Made by a program: the position numbers and the translations under genes
In this document: positions 36,358-48,250 of the stretch, one piece after another
How positions within the stretch are numbered: position 1 is the stretch's first letter
Layout: each line of letters begins with the position of its first letter
The notes under the pieces: model-generated
The model's database searches: none
Seen by the model: the letters and a program-made list of their open reading frames with translations, nothing else
Told to the model about the DNA's origin: nothing
Assembly (NCBI RefSeq): GCF_024868665.1
Contig: NC_079906.1
Span: 16,363,481-16,427,480 of the forward strand
Reading direction: 5' to 3'
Source: Triplophysa rosa
Lineage: Eukaryota; Chordata; Actinopteri; Cypriniformes; Nemacheilidae
DNA: 64,000 nt

Positions 36358-39300
36358 GTCAGTCATCCACTGTCACTCTGTGTTCCTGTCATATAGTGCT
36401 TATTTGGTGGTTTCTTATCATTTTGTGAGTGTTGGTGTTTGTGTGAAGATGAATTGATAAGTAAATTAGTAAGCTGTATTTTGTAATATTCAGGTTTGGT
36501 TTTAGTTTAAGTGATGAGATTAGATTTTTGTGGTTTGGCTTTGTGTAAAAGTGCCTGATTTGCATGGAGCTCATTTTTTGTTTGGCTTTTGGTCAGAACA
36601 ATTTATTATGTTTGCAGAAGGAATAAATTGTACTCACACGGGTCTGAAAGTTGGTGTCATTTAAAAATGTGCTCACAATTAGGTGTAATTGAGGCAAGCT
36701 TACTTTAAGTAGTCCCACATATTTTATTCAAAAAAGATATATATATTTAAATTAAAAGGTGTTTGTAGGGGTAAATTTAGTGAGTGGTGGTCTACATATT
36801 TAGGGGACAAGTTTGTACCCAAAAGTGGGAAAACCTGAGAAATCTGAGGACCTTTGTAAAATATTGTACATTCATAAAGTTTTTTTTTGTGTCCTGTACA
36901 ATGATATGCTGAAAATTATGTTAACCTACATTTTGTCTTTCAGATGTGGTCATTATGTGTTTAAAAATAAACAGTGGGAAAGTTAAATCACCTAATCAGG
37001 GAACAATAGAAAAACAACAGTGAAGATTAGCCTTGTGAAACCCCTAGATTCATTTGGCCACCTATACATTGACCAGCAGGGTTTGTTAAGAGGATGAGGT
37101 GTGTGATTGTGTGTTTTTTGGTGTTGTGTGTGTGGGAGGGGGGGTTCAGAGCGGGAAAAGCTCTCTCTCTGTCAGCACTTTTTCAATAGTCACACAGTGG
37201 TGCTGACCGCTGCTGAGCGCTTACCAGCATGTTATGATTCAATTCAGGGAAACAGCATCATTGTATTACACAGAAAGAGTCTTAGCATCATAACATAATC
37301 TCTGAAGGCACAGATTAGAAGAAAGTGATAAATGGTATTAGACATGATGACTGGAGGTCAGGCCGGTGGGGTTGAATGTTTAACAACATGTTAAACATGG
37401 TTTATTTGAATGGTGTGTAAATATGTGAATCTACATAGCAGATTTGTTTGCACATTTACAATACAGAAATTTGGACTACTCGTTCCTTAATAGGTTATTT
37501 TAGTTTACTAAAATTAAAACTTTGAAAACGTCTCTGTTCATTGAAATCAAATAAAATATTGACCTACAAATTATGGGGAAAAACTTAACTAAAGGAAAAA
37601 TTGAAATGTTGCATCAAAAATAAATTGAAATAAGTTTTAAAGCATTAAAATTATAATAATAAACAAAAACTGAAATAAAACTAAAATAGAAATGAATTAA
37701 TATTCTATAGCAACATAAAAAATAAACAAATAAATTATAAAAGGACAAAAGCATATACCAAAATTGCTAAAACTTTAACTAAAATTAACATAAAAACGAA
37801 AGATCTAAAAATAAAAGCTAATTTAAAAAAAAGAATAAAACTAAATAAAACGAAAATGAAAACTATAATAACTCTGGTCCACAGTTTAAAAGATGAACTC
37901 AGCAATGTTAAACAAAACAAAACTGTTTCATCTTTTTTAAAGTAGCCACTTCGATAACAGCTCAGCACGTTGAGCATGATCCCGAGCTGACATAGTCACC
38001 CATTTTTTAATTGGAATTTTAATTCTGTAACGAAACAAATACACAATTTACACAATATATATTTGTCTACAAAACTTAGATATATGCAAAAGCCTTTGGT
38101 TCAAAAGGTTTATAAGATGATAAACTATAGCAGTACATAACAGGCAGAGAGAAGAAATAAAGTAAAAACAACAGAGAGCGAGAGATCCATCCTTCTTATC
38201 CAACATCCTGGCTCAAGTCCCTTCCTCTCACACTTCTAGAGAGTTTCCGAGTATTGTTCCTCCGACAGAGTATTGTTCCTCTGACAGTGAAGCTATTGAG
38301 AGTCCTCTGTCTTTCTACCCCACGCTCACCCATAGATTCCAATACCATACACATGCTTAGTTCACACACTCGCATCCATTCAAACACATTCAGTGACAAG
38401 CAGCAAACACGCAGATATTAAAAAAGTGGAACCACATTACAGTAGAGGCTGATACAAATAGGCTTTGTGTCTCATAAATGCTTCAAATCACTGAAAGGAC
38501 TTTTTGCTCTCTTCTCTCAGTTGATTTATTAGCAGGATTGTTTTGCATTGCATATGCATTTCTGAAGCATTTTTAAACACAACAAAAGCAGTGAAAAAAA
38601 GAGAAAATAATAGTAAATAAAAATAAGTGAAAAAAAAACTTTCCAGGTGCCCATTTTCCAGTCTTTCCCATCCGTATGGCTTTAGACTGGGAACCACTTC
38701 ATCGCTCACTTAGAAACAAGAGAGTTTATGTATGTATGTATGTGTCCTTCACCAGAGTTGCAAAACGGCTTGTTAAAATGTAATTGGGCTTTAATCGTCA
38801 TAAATGGCTTTGTTTTCGTGGCCTTAATGATGAGGATGGTGACCAAAGTTCACGTCAGATGGGTCAAGTCGCTCTGCATCACTCCCTGCGCCACCAACCA
38901 TAAACGCTGATATAGCTGCTGATTTTCTGCTTGTCGCAGCAATGAAGAAAAACCTTTGTAGTCAAGTGATCAAGGACCGGGGTCAATGCACTCACATATT
39001 CTGTCCATATGGCACAGTCGTGTTGTACACATTTACTCTTGGGGAAGTCACCACGGGTCAGTGCCATTGCCCATTTAGAAAGCGTTGCGCCGACCGCAAG
39101 CGCGTGTCTGAAATTATGCTGAATATAGGACTCGCAAGCTAAGCATTCTGCATTTTTGCATGACTTCCCGTTTTGCAATTAGCCTTCAGCACCAGTGGCA
39201 GATGTTCTTTGGAAGTGGCACTGATGGTTGCTAGACGACGTTTCCTTTCTTGCGTTTAGCGAGTCACGCGTGACTGAGTGGAAAATTTAACTTGTAGTTT

Positions 39301-39829
39301 AGTGATTCATGTTTGTTTGCAACTCTTCTGAACTGGTATAACTTGCACATGGCCTGTCTGAGCTTACACAAGCACTATAGTCATGAATGAAGCTCTGTAA
39401 AGGGTGCATAAGAGGTCAAAGCCGTGGCCTAGTGGTCAGCGCTTCAGAAAAATGAGCTGGTGCTCATCTGGAAGAAGTGGATTTGGCATGTTTTGCTTTT
39501 ACTCTGATATCATTCAAAGTTTAAACAATATGTATAAAAATAGACTCTTCAGGTGGATGTTTGACAAATCAAGCAAGCAGTTTAGAGCGAAATATTTTCT
39601 GATGCTTTTGAGTGTTTTAAAAAAGAGGAGCATTTACTACGATGCTACCATAGTCTGCATAACTGTACTATTAAATTTCCACTGTGGGTTTAGGTTCACC
39701 GTGTATCATTATAGCACAAGTTAATAAACCTATAATGTCACTCTCATTGAAATTATGGTTCAGGCTAAAGTCCAAAAGGGAAAAATCAGTCAGCTGGGGC
39801 GGAAAGTTAATAACCCACATGGATCAAGC

Positions 39830-39945
39830 AGTTATACATTATGTATTTGGCTGATCCACAGCAAGTTACAGTGTATTCAAAGTAGTATACATTAATGCAT
39901 CAATTTTTGTATTGCCTGAGAATCAAACCTACCGCTCTATCCTTA
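39830..39945. repeat. Old fish interspersed repeat
   Basis: Degenerate match to a widespread fish repeat: a gctgatccacagcaagttac block, attcaaagtagtatacatta, and gcctgagaatcaaacctacc followed by gctcta. The common form has atccaaagcgacttacagtg and gggaatcgaaccc. Recognition is from memory. Confidence 0.5.
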
Positions 39946-41546
39946 TATGGAGTGGATGAAAACAATGGTGCGAGAAACAAGTGAGAACAATCTGAGATTG
40001 TGTGTGGGTATGTTTGGCATTGTCAAATATTTAAATGTTCTTATCTTACAAATAGTAAAGCATGTTGAAGTCTGACGTGTGAAGTTAAATCAATTCAATT
40101 GTATGTTATATCAAATTCAGTAATATGCACTGTGGGGGTTAGGTTTACATGTAAATATTGTTTGGACATTGCGTAGAACAGATCTAAATCATTATAGTTT
40201 TTAAGGAAAACTCACATTCTGGGAGGTCTGTAAATAATTCTAGCTGTGGTAGATGACAGGTATGTGTGTTTAGCTTCACAGAGCAAAAAAACAATAACTC
40301 GTTTCAAAATTCTCTTACTTTCTCTTTATTTCAATTAAGTGCATTAACAAGCATTTAAATTTAGAAAGAAGAAAAAAAACTCTTTAGTCTTCCCCCATAT
40401 AGTCTGATCTCAGTCATGTGGTCCGGCTTAATGCCTCCTCCATCAGGCAGGAGAGGAGGAAAAGATAAATGAGTAGAAAGGAAAGTGAGAGCTTTCAAGG
40501 CAGACAAATTCAGGGCCGGTAAGTTATTTTACTGTCTCATCAGTCACTTCACACTGTCTGAAGACTGAAGTCTCCATCTATCAATCCCTAACCCTGTCTG
40601 TCTATCTGTCTTTCCAGGGTGCCTATCTCTCTGTCTATGAACATAGTGAAAGTAGAGGTTTGAGTAAATTGAACATCCAAACCTGACTGACAGTGGCTAA
40701 TTAAAATATATTTAATATTTATCAAATTTACCAAAAAGGGAAGAATAACAGCACGTCGATACCAACATGTCACACACAACTGGCCACCATAGCCCAGGAT
40801 TTGTTCTGTCTTTAATCCAGACATATTGAAACCAGACTTCCATGATTATAATACTTTTCATGTTGACTGTAATGTGCCACAACTCCATTACAAATAGGCC
40901 TACTCTGCAAAACATATTTTTAATACAATCAATTTGGCTTTACAAGTCAAGAATTTTATATTTTAACAAGTTTTTACATAACTACATGCCATCAAAATAA
41001 GTAAAGCAATTTTAACTTGACCACTTGGCAAGATTTAAAACAGTAAGTTGCAATGACTTGTAAAATGATTTACAATGTCCTGAAAACACAAGGCAAGCAA
41101 AGTCCTCTGAAAACACAGGGAAACGAGTTGTATTCGTTTTAAGGGACTGCTGAGCCAGCTGTCTGGTTAAAGTGTATGAAATTGTTTTGCTGGTTATATT
41201 TTTGCATAGGCGAGGTGAATTTCTGCTACATACTGAAGTGACCAGATGACCCAGATGTTTTAAAGAAACATTTAAAACAGGCTTAAATAGTATAATAAAC
41301 TAAAGAACAACAGATAGAAAGAAAAATTACAGGTGTATGAGGGAGGAGAACATGAAATGAAACAGAACAAGAACTTAAGATGGTGTTATCGTATCAAGCA
41401 CATGATGACATGTTTTTGGACACTATATAAAACACTCCAGCTGGCTTCAAGGCAGATCATAACTCAGCAATAAAACTCTTAGCAATAAAATTACAGTTTA
41501 TTTTTTTCTGTCTTGAAGTTGCAGCTCTAAGCAAAATTATTTCACA

Positions 41547-41560
41547 CTGCCCTCTACTGG
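41547..41560 (-). promoter_or_regulatory. Candidate CTCF binding site
   Basis: On the minus strand ccagtagagggcag fits CCASYAGRKGGCRS at every position. It lies just beside the CA microsatellite and has the same orientation as the site at 30553. Binding is not shown. Confidence 0.45.
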
Positions 41561-41593
41561 GTCATGTATAAAAACAAAGACATCAAGAACATA

Positions 41594-41615
41594 AACACAC
41601 ACACACACACACACG

Positions 41616-41683
<68 letters not shown>

Positions 41684-41700
41684 CACACGCACACACACAC
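41594..41700. repeat. CA microsatellite
   Basis: About 107 bases of (AC)n with a few GCAC interruptions. The His-Thr open frame through it is an artefact of the repeat. Confidence 0.97.
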
Positions 41701-43292
41701 GGACCAGTCAGGACTGACGGTGAAGTTCTGGGAAGTGAGTATTTATGAGAGTTCTTGACTGTTCCAGTCGTTTGAGGATGCTAACAGATGTATCTACCAC
41801 ATATTTCACAACAACAGAGTTTCCACTGTGGCATACATTTAGAACAGTACATGTAGTCTGTGCTTTGATGGAGCTCAGTGGGGAACTTGTCACTTTCTCT
41901 GTTTTGTTTCGGTTTTTATTTATCTGAAACCCTCTGAGGCAATCACGGATTTTAATTTCTTCTTTAATCGGCAAATCTTGATTTTAGTTCATGTCATTGT
42001 GACATTGAAATGTACAGATTTTTTGTGCAAAAATACAGAAAATACAAATAAAAGTTAAAAAATACAGTTATATACTTTTATCATATTTTTTATATATAGG
42101 AATGGAATATTAGTGTACTGCATACTGCACAGTATAAATGAACACTGTCTGTTATTTTTTTAAAACAGTATGCAAAATAATACGTATATGCTAAATTGTT
42201 TTCTCATTTAATCGTAAGTCCACTTACAGGTATCTATAGAAAATAACATGTTTTTTATGTTTTCCTGATCTTGCATTTTTAACCATTTGTGTGAAACCCC
42301 TTGTCAATCACCAAAAAAGAAAATTACTTTTAGTCCATTCATTACTGTTAAAAGCTCAAATCAAGCATGTTGCACTGTGGGATTTAGATTTTTTTTGTAA
42401 TTTGCTCTGATTGTATGCTTCAAATGTCGCAGGTCATGCAGTTATTCTGTGCAGAAAACCTGCAGTGGTATTCATAGTGTACACTTTTCTGACTTTATTG
42501 GACTTTGTTTGATTTTGGACTATAATAACTTCTTGTGAAGATTTAATAAAAAGACAAACATGAAGTCTTTTGTGGTATTAAAGAAAAACATGTTTTCACT
42601 GTGTTGTTCCTGCAATGTTATGGCAACAAAAATTGAAAGAATTGTGAATCAGTGTTTCCAGATTATCTGTTTGTCAGCATAATCTCAAAGCAGAGCTCAA
42701 CCTTCCCCCAAATCCATAGACAGAAATACCAGCATTACATAAAACTCCCAGCGCCCTCTAGCTCCAAAACTCTGATCCAACTCTCTCTGTCTGAGTCAGC
42801 TCTGCTCATAACTCTCCATCTGATGCTAGCCCGACACAGCTGTCCAGAATCTGATCGTATATCTTCCCATACACACGACCTAGTCTGGGATTTTCTCCTT
42901 TATCTTTTTTGTAAGTGTGTTTGGTTGTTTAGGTGCATGATAGCTGCCTCGTCGGTCAGGTACGATGACGCCAGGCTTTGGAGTTGGGAGGTTTAAGCAG
43001 GAAGTGGGAGATTTCCTGGAATTTGTGTTTTTTTACCCCACAGTGGTGCAATAACAGTGCTCTGGTTACTCATGCCGATGTGCTCCGTAGCTTCACAGGC
43101 CATGTGTGTTTATGTGTGTGTGTTTGTGTGTCAGTCGACCACAGGAGGAGAGACTGGTTGGAGACTGGGATTGTACTCTGGGGAGGCTTAGACTCAGTAT
43201 GTCTCCAGTGGTGAGATTACTTGGTGTCGACAGGACAGATATCTACAACCCCCCTGTACAGTTATATGTGTATCAAAAGATAAAATGGTTAA

Positions 43293-43856
43293 AGGAGTCA
43301 TATGGCGCGAATACGTGTTTTTCTGTGTCTTTGGTGTGTTATTAGCTAGCTGCCCATGCATGTATTAGACACGTAAAATTTAAAAAATTAAAGTGTCGGA
43401 ACAAAATATGCATTCTATCTAAAAGCAAATGCTCACCCAGACCTGCCTGAAAAGCCTCGTGTAACCACACCCCCACAAATCTACCTCAGTTCGTGGTATG
43501 ATTTGAATAAGACCGCCCAAATGTATACGCAAGTAAGGTGGGCATACCTGTCAGTACAATTGCTTTGGAACCTGATGTTCAAATATGGTAAGAGGAGTTA
43601 CATTTCTGTCACATGCTTGCAGTATTCGATCAATCACTACGCACTGGTTAACTGGCCAATCATAGCACACCTCGCTTTTCAGAGCAATGAGCTTTGTAAA
43701 AAATCCACGCGTTTCAGAGAGGCGGGGCAAAGAGGAGATACAAACATGCAAGGTATGTGGAAAATACAACGTTTTTGAACCTTAAATCGTTTATACACAT
43801 TGAATTACATCTAAAACAAACGATAATATTCATTTTAGCCGTGTCAAATGACCCCT
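43293..43856. mobile_element. TTAA-flanked inverted-repeat element, family 2, copy 1
   Basis: A 564-bp non-coding element begins aggagtcatatggcgcgaat and ends gccgtgtcaaatgacccct. The ends are imperfect inverted repeats, and TTAA flanks both sides (43289-43292, 43857-43860). A second copy in the opposite orientation lies at 51442-51911, which defines the boundaries by comparison. Confidence 0.85.
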
Positions 43857-43958
43857 TTAAATTAGTAGGTTACATTGTAAAGAAAGCTTCAACCATGAAT
43901 TTGAATGATATAAGGACCATAACCAGACAGCTCTTCTCAAATCCTGAATATTACCCCG

Positions 43959-44953
43959 CCCTTACAGAACAAAAATATACATTTCCATATATTGGAAATT
44001 GGTGCTAATATTTTGCAATATACAGTACTATATGCATTGACAATATATGGCTATATATTGGACATAAAAATATATTTAGAAACAAAGACAAAAATAAATC
44101 TAATATTCATCACATTTAATTTGTTATTGAGTATATATTGCACATGAATGTTCCCAAATAAATGTGAATGTATGTATACACATATATGGACACATTCAAG
44201 GAATGAGTTAAAACAGATTTCTAGTTCCCAGCATGCTTTGCTTCTGACTGTTAAAGGAGAGTAAAAATGTTTTCATTTATGTGTTATTTCATGTCTTTTT
44301 GCTGAATATTAATGTAGGGGGAGATCTGTTAGTGTTTAATGTTGTATTACTTTGAAATTCATAAGGGTTTCTAGTATTTGTTAATATCTGGGGTTACCAT
44401 GGTGTTGAAGAGTAGAGTCTGTGGATAAGATAACGATTGGCTAAAAATCATTTAGATTTTATGTTACTTTCTTTTAAATGTTATGCCTGTGCGCTTCTCA
44501 GTGCATTGATTGTCTGTTCACTAAGTGCTTTAGTATGAGCAGGTGAGTTTATGCTATTGTAAACTAGCTGTGTTTTAAAATATGAAACATGTATATGTAA
44601 ATGATTGTTAAACATAAGTAATATATATTTCCATATGAGTGTGTGTGTATATGGCATGAGTAAATATATTATGTTCAAGATATTTTTAAATACAAAGTAC
44701 CATATCTTATCACATGCACATCAATATATTATAGTGTATTACTGAATATAAAATTACATATATTGTGAGATATAAGTAAATATATTGTCACATATTTTTC
44801 AATATATGAAAGGCGGCAATTCATTACGTATTATTCAATATATTATAATATATTTACACAATATATTATTCTGTATATTTTATAATATACCATTAGGTCA
44901 TTTGATATATTTTTAATTCATGTATAAGGAAATATATTTTCTTTCCGTAAGGG
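43959..44953. mobile_element. AT-rich element with CCCTTAC inverted ends
   Basis: This 995-bp stretch starts cccttacagaacaaaaatat and ends with atattttctttccgtaaggg, an inverted match of about 25 bases. The interior is full of caatatatt/atatattg words and has no reading frame. A clear target duplication is not visible. It looks like a non-autonomous DNA transposon. Part of its right half (ggcggcaattcatta) recurs in inverted form near 16536. Confidence 0.65.
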
Positions 44954-45080
44954 ACATCTATGCATTTTATTTAATCATCAGTTTAATTAACATCACTGAT
45001 GTATTTACTCTCATGACTCATATACGCACTCCCTCTACCTAATCCCCGGGGGCTGTAGTTACATGTGAGATCAGAGGTGT

Positions 45081-45425
45081 GTGCGTCAGCCGTGTCCAGT
45101 CCAAACGTCCGCCATTTGTCAGGTCTTGTTGTCGTGCACTGTGATGACATCACTCCCTTTTGAGAGCAAACAGCTGTCCCTGGAAGGGGGACTGGAGGTC
45201 ACAACCTCTCCCACTGCTCCTCCACGCTTACCAGAGTCCCTGGGGACCAGCCGAGCAGAGGACACCCGGTCAGACCAGCCTGGGAACTGGAGTGGATTCA
45301 GGAGAACGAGGGTTTCCCCCGAGAGCCTCACTGCCCTTGCTGGCCTGCCTTTTCTGATCAGACAACATACGGCTCTGCTTGTGGGAAGGCAGGGATCCCT
45401 GCTTAAACACGCTTCACTTTGTTGA
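45081..45425 (+). other. GC-rich open segment of unknown nature
   Basis: A 114-codon frame (from ATG 45081, or 45144) has coding-like composition in an AT-rich neighbourhood, with segments such as SLEGGLEVTTSPTAPPRLPE and RVSPESLTALAGLP, then a stop at 45425. The minus strand is also open for 70 codons. No family is recognised, and no convincing splice donor joins it to rgl1 exon 2. It could be an untranslated exon, a conserved element or a chance open frame. Confidence 0.25.
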
Positions 45426-47690
45426 ACTGACTGTAGTGATGGTGCGTGACGTTGAGGGTGATGTAGTGTGGTTTGACGGAATCATGTAATAGGTCATCAG
45501 GGTGCTCCTAGGTGAACAAACTCTTTTAGTACAACCTTGATTTGGGTTTCTAAGACATTAACCACACACGTTGACTGAATGCCTTATTAATGATAATTCT
45601 AGATTGAAAATGTTTTGAATTCTTCGACTCTTTGCATATTACATACTGTATGTAACCCTGCATGTGAAAACCCAAGCTAAAGTCTTTTCTACATAAAATC
45701 ATATAATGTAAAGAACATTCTGTGAAAATATAACCTTGGTATCTTTAATACTGACTAAGTAAGGACACGTCAAAAATTGAAATCAATGTTTAAGAGGCCA
45801 ACTTTCAGTATTTTGTCCAAAATAATACAACATAGTGTCAATAAAATAATTAATTTCAGTACTCAAAATCATTCAATTCAGTATTAAAAATTTCAGAATT
45901 AAAAATAAAAATTTCAACACGGTATACCAAAATCTATCACATATGTGATAAACACACATTACCTACTTTTGTCATTTTTTGGCTATGACTAACTCATGTG
46001 CTCCTTATCCCATAAATAGATTTTTAGACTTTAGACTGGATTTCACAGACAGGGTCACATATTTAAAATATTTTGAAATGTTTATTGAAATGTTTTGTGA
46101 CACTGCACGTGAAAAAATGAGCAAACCTGAAGTTTAACATTCTAACTTCAAATTAAATCAGAAGACATACTGTAGACAACTTGCAGTTTGTGGCAACCTG
46201 TGCTCAAATCAAACACTCTGCAAATATTTGGGTTTTGTACATTTAGGTTAATGGTTTTGTTATCAATGCACTTGGTTAGGCCACTATACAGTTCACTAAT
46301 TGGCTTGGGAAAGTCCCCCAGGGGCATACAGGGTTAAATCCCCTATTCAAATGCACAATGGTGAGAGGTTATCTCTGTTCACTACATGAAGCAGCCCATA
46401 CCCAGAATCAAGCCCATGATCTCTGTGTCGTCCGAACAGAGGATACGAGTCAATTTATTATTAACTTTTTTATTAACAACAGTTTTGTGTTTTTGCATGA
46501 GGAAATGGTTACTGAATCAGTCTTTTAAAAAAACGGGCCTTAAAAAACTTTATACCATCTCACCACTGGTCCTTTTCCAATAGCTGAAGGGCCAAGAACA
46601 TTGAATTGTTTTCCTTTGTGCTCCTCAATGTGGCTGAGTGAATGATCACACATGAATGATCTCAATTGCTCTCTAGAAAGCGTACGTGTAGCTTGAGTAA
46701 AAGAGACTAAAGTTGAATGTATTTATGTGTGTGTGAGAGAAAGTGAGGTAGCGAGGCACCACGTCACACCTGCTCATTTCTACTTTGTCTCCATTGGGTT
46801 CCTCGGTTCAAACAAATGAAAAACCAGACGGCCTGGACGTGAGGGACATGAGGAAAAATCCCCTCACCCAAACAATCAACTATCAACCTTACTTATATTG
46901 TCTCAGAGTTCAGTCATGTAACCTCATCAGAAGGCCTTGCCCTGCCCTCTCACCTTGAGCTGGCATGGCTGTGTCTGAATTCTTTGGATAGTTCACCCTT
47001 AAGGAAATTATGATAGCAATTTTTTATTCTTTTAATGTAGATAAAAAGCTGGGACTTTTTCATAATTGTATGGTATTAGCACTTTAACAAAGTGTCAGTA
47101 CTTTCATGGCATTTTTTAATCTACTCAGATCTGTAGCTACAGTGCCAAAAATCACATTTTGGGATTTTTTGTAGACAAATGACGAATGATGAAGTTATTT
47201 TAAGAAATCTTCACATTATAGGCTATATGTAAGAAAATCAAGACATATGATCCAACAAATAAGTATTGACTACTTTTATGGTTCTTTTTGAACTTTTTGA
47301 ATCTGTGGCTATAATGTTTTCTACTCAAAATTCCATTTTGTGACTCAGGGTGACCAAATGATGCCTTAAAATTCCTGTACATTTGTACAAATGCATCACA
47401 TTGTTTAAGAGATAATACAATAAAAATAATAAAATGACTTCATAATAACATTTTATAATTACATTTAATATAATAATAATACATTTTTACTTTTATGGTA
47501 CTACTTGATCGTTTTGGATCTACAGTGTTTTCTGCCAAACATCCCATGACCTTAAGAAAAAACGTAATCACATAGGCTAGTATAATGACAGAAAATCTAA
47601 ATGTGTAATCTGTGATAGACAATTTTTATTTTGTAATATATTGAGATTTTGTGATATAAAATCAACGCAACATTCCGTCACAAATACGCT

Positions 47691-48250
47691 TTTAACACAA
47701 TGTGGGACGGAAAGTGCAGTGGGCGGAGTTATGTCATTCACTAGTGAGGCGGGGAGGAGTTGGTGGACTGAAGAGGGAGGGAGAGAGGGCTGTGTATCTA
47801 TATGTGAGTGAGTGCTCTGGAAGAGGACAATTCACCCAGGATAGCGCTGCTTTCAATCGGCCGATAAACTTACATTTTCCCTTTCTCTCCGGACTTCATA
47901 TGTGTTCTGATGCCTCCGCCGGACGATGAGAGAGGCCCTCACAATGAGATTCGCTTGGAAAGCTAAAATGGTAACGTAAGAAGTTGCGGTTCCCGTTGCC
48001 TCCTCCGCACACTGTTGATTTTGCGGTTTGAGCTTCTAGGGGGGAAGAAGACGAGGGAGGGAGAGAGAGAGCCTGGAGAGAAGGATAAAGAAAGAGTTTG
48101 GGGAGGAGGTCGTGGGGAAGATAAATAATGTTTTTAGACTGCTTTGCATGGGCAATAAAATGTATCGTGCTCGTATGTTTATCATCCGCGCACGACTTTG
48201 GATCTAAAAGGCTCCACGTAGGCGGCAGATGCGATCCCGTTAGTTTCTCA
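47691..48250 (+). promoter_or_regulatory. rgl1: CpG-rich promoter region of rgl1
   Basis: CpG and GC content rise sharply against the AT-rich surroundings. GC-box-like words gtgggcggag (about 47719) and gaggcgggga (about 47746) lie roughly 200 bases before the start codon at 47944. No TATA box is visible, as is usual for a CpG-type promoter. Confidence 0.55.

Larger units (their letters stand above)
36358..47690. other. Long non-coding stretch between the two rgl1 first exons
   Basis: If the exon at 36199 belongs to rgl1, this is its first intron. It contains an AT-rich A-rich tract (about 37540-37860), a CpG-richer segment at 38880-39178, an old fish repeat at 39830-39945, a CA microsatellite (41594-41700), two DNA-transposon-like elements (43293-43856 and 43959-44953) and a GC-rich open segment at 45081-45425. 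I see no supported complete gene. Confidence 0.55.

Noticed and set aside
39418..39490. tRNA gene (tggcctagtggtcagcgctt)
   Set aside because: Only the A box fits. No B box or cloverleaf is visible, so at best it is a decayed tRNA-derived SINE.
41564..41758. Thr-His repeat open frame
   Set aside because: It is only the CA microsatellite in translation.
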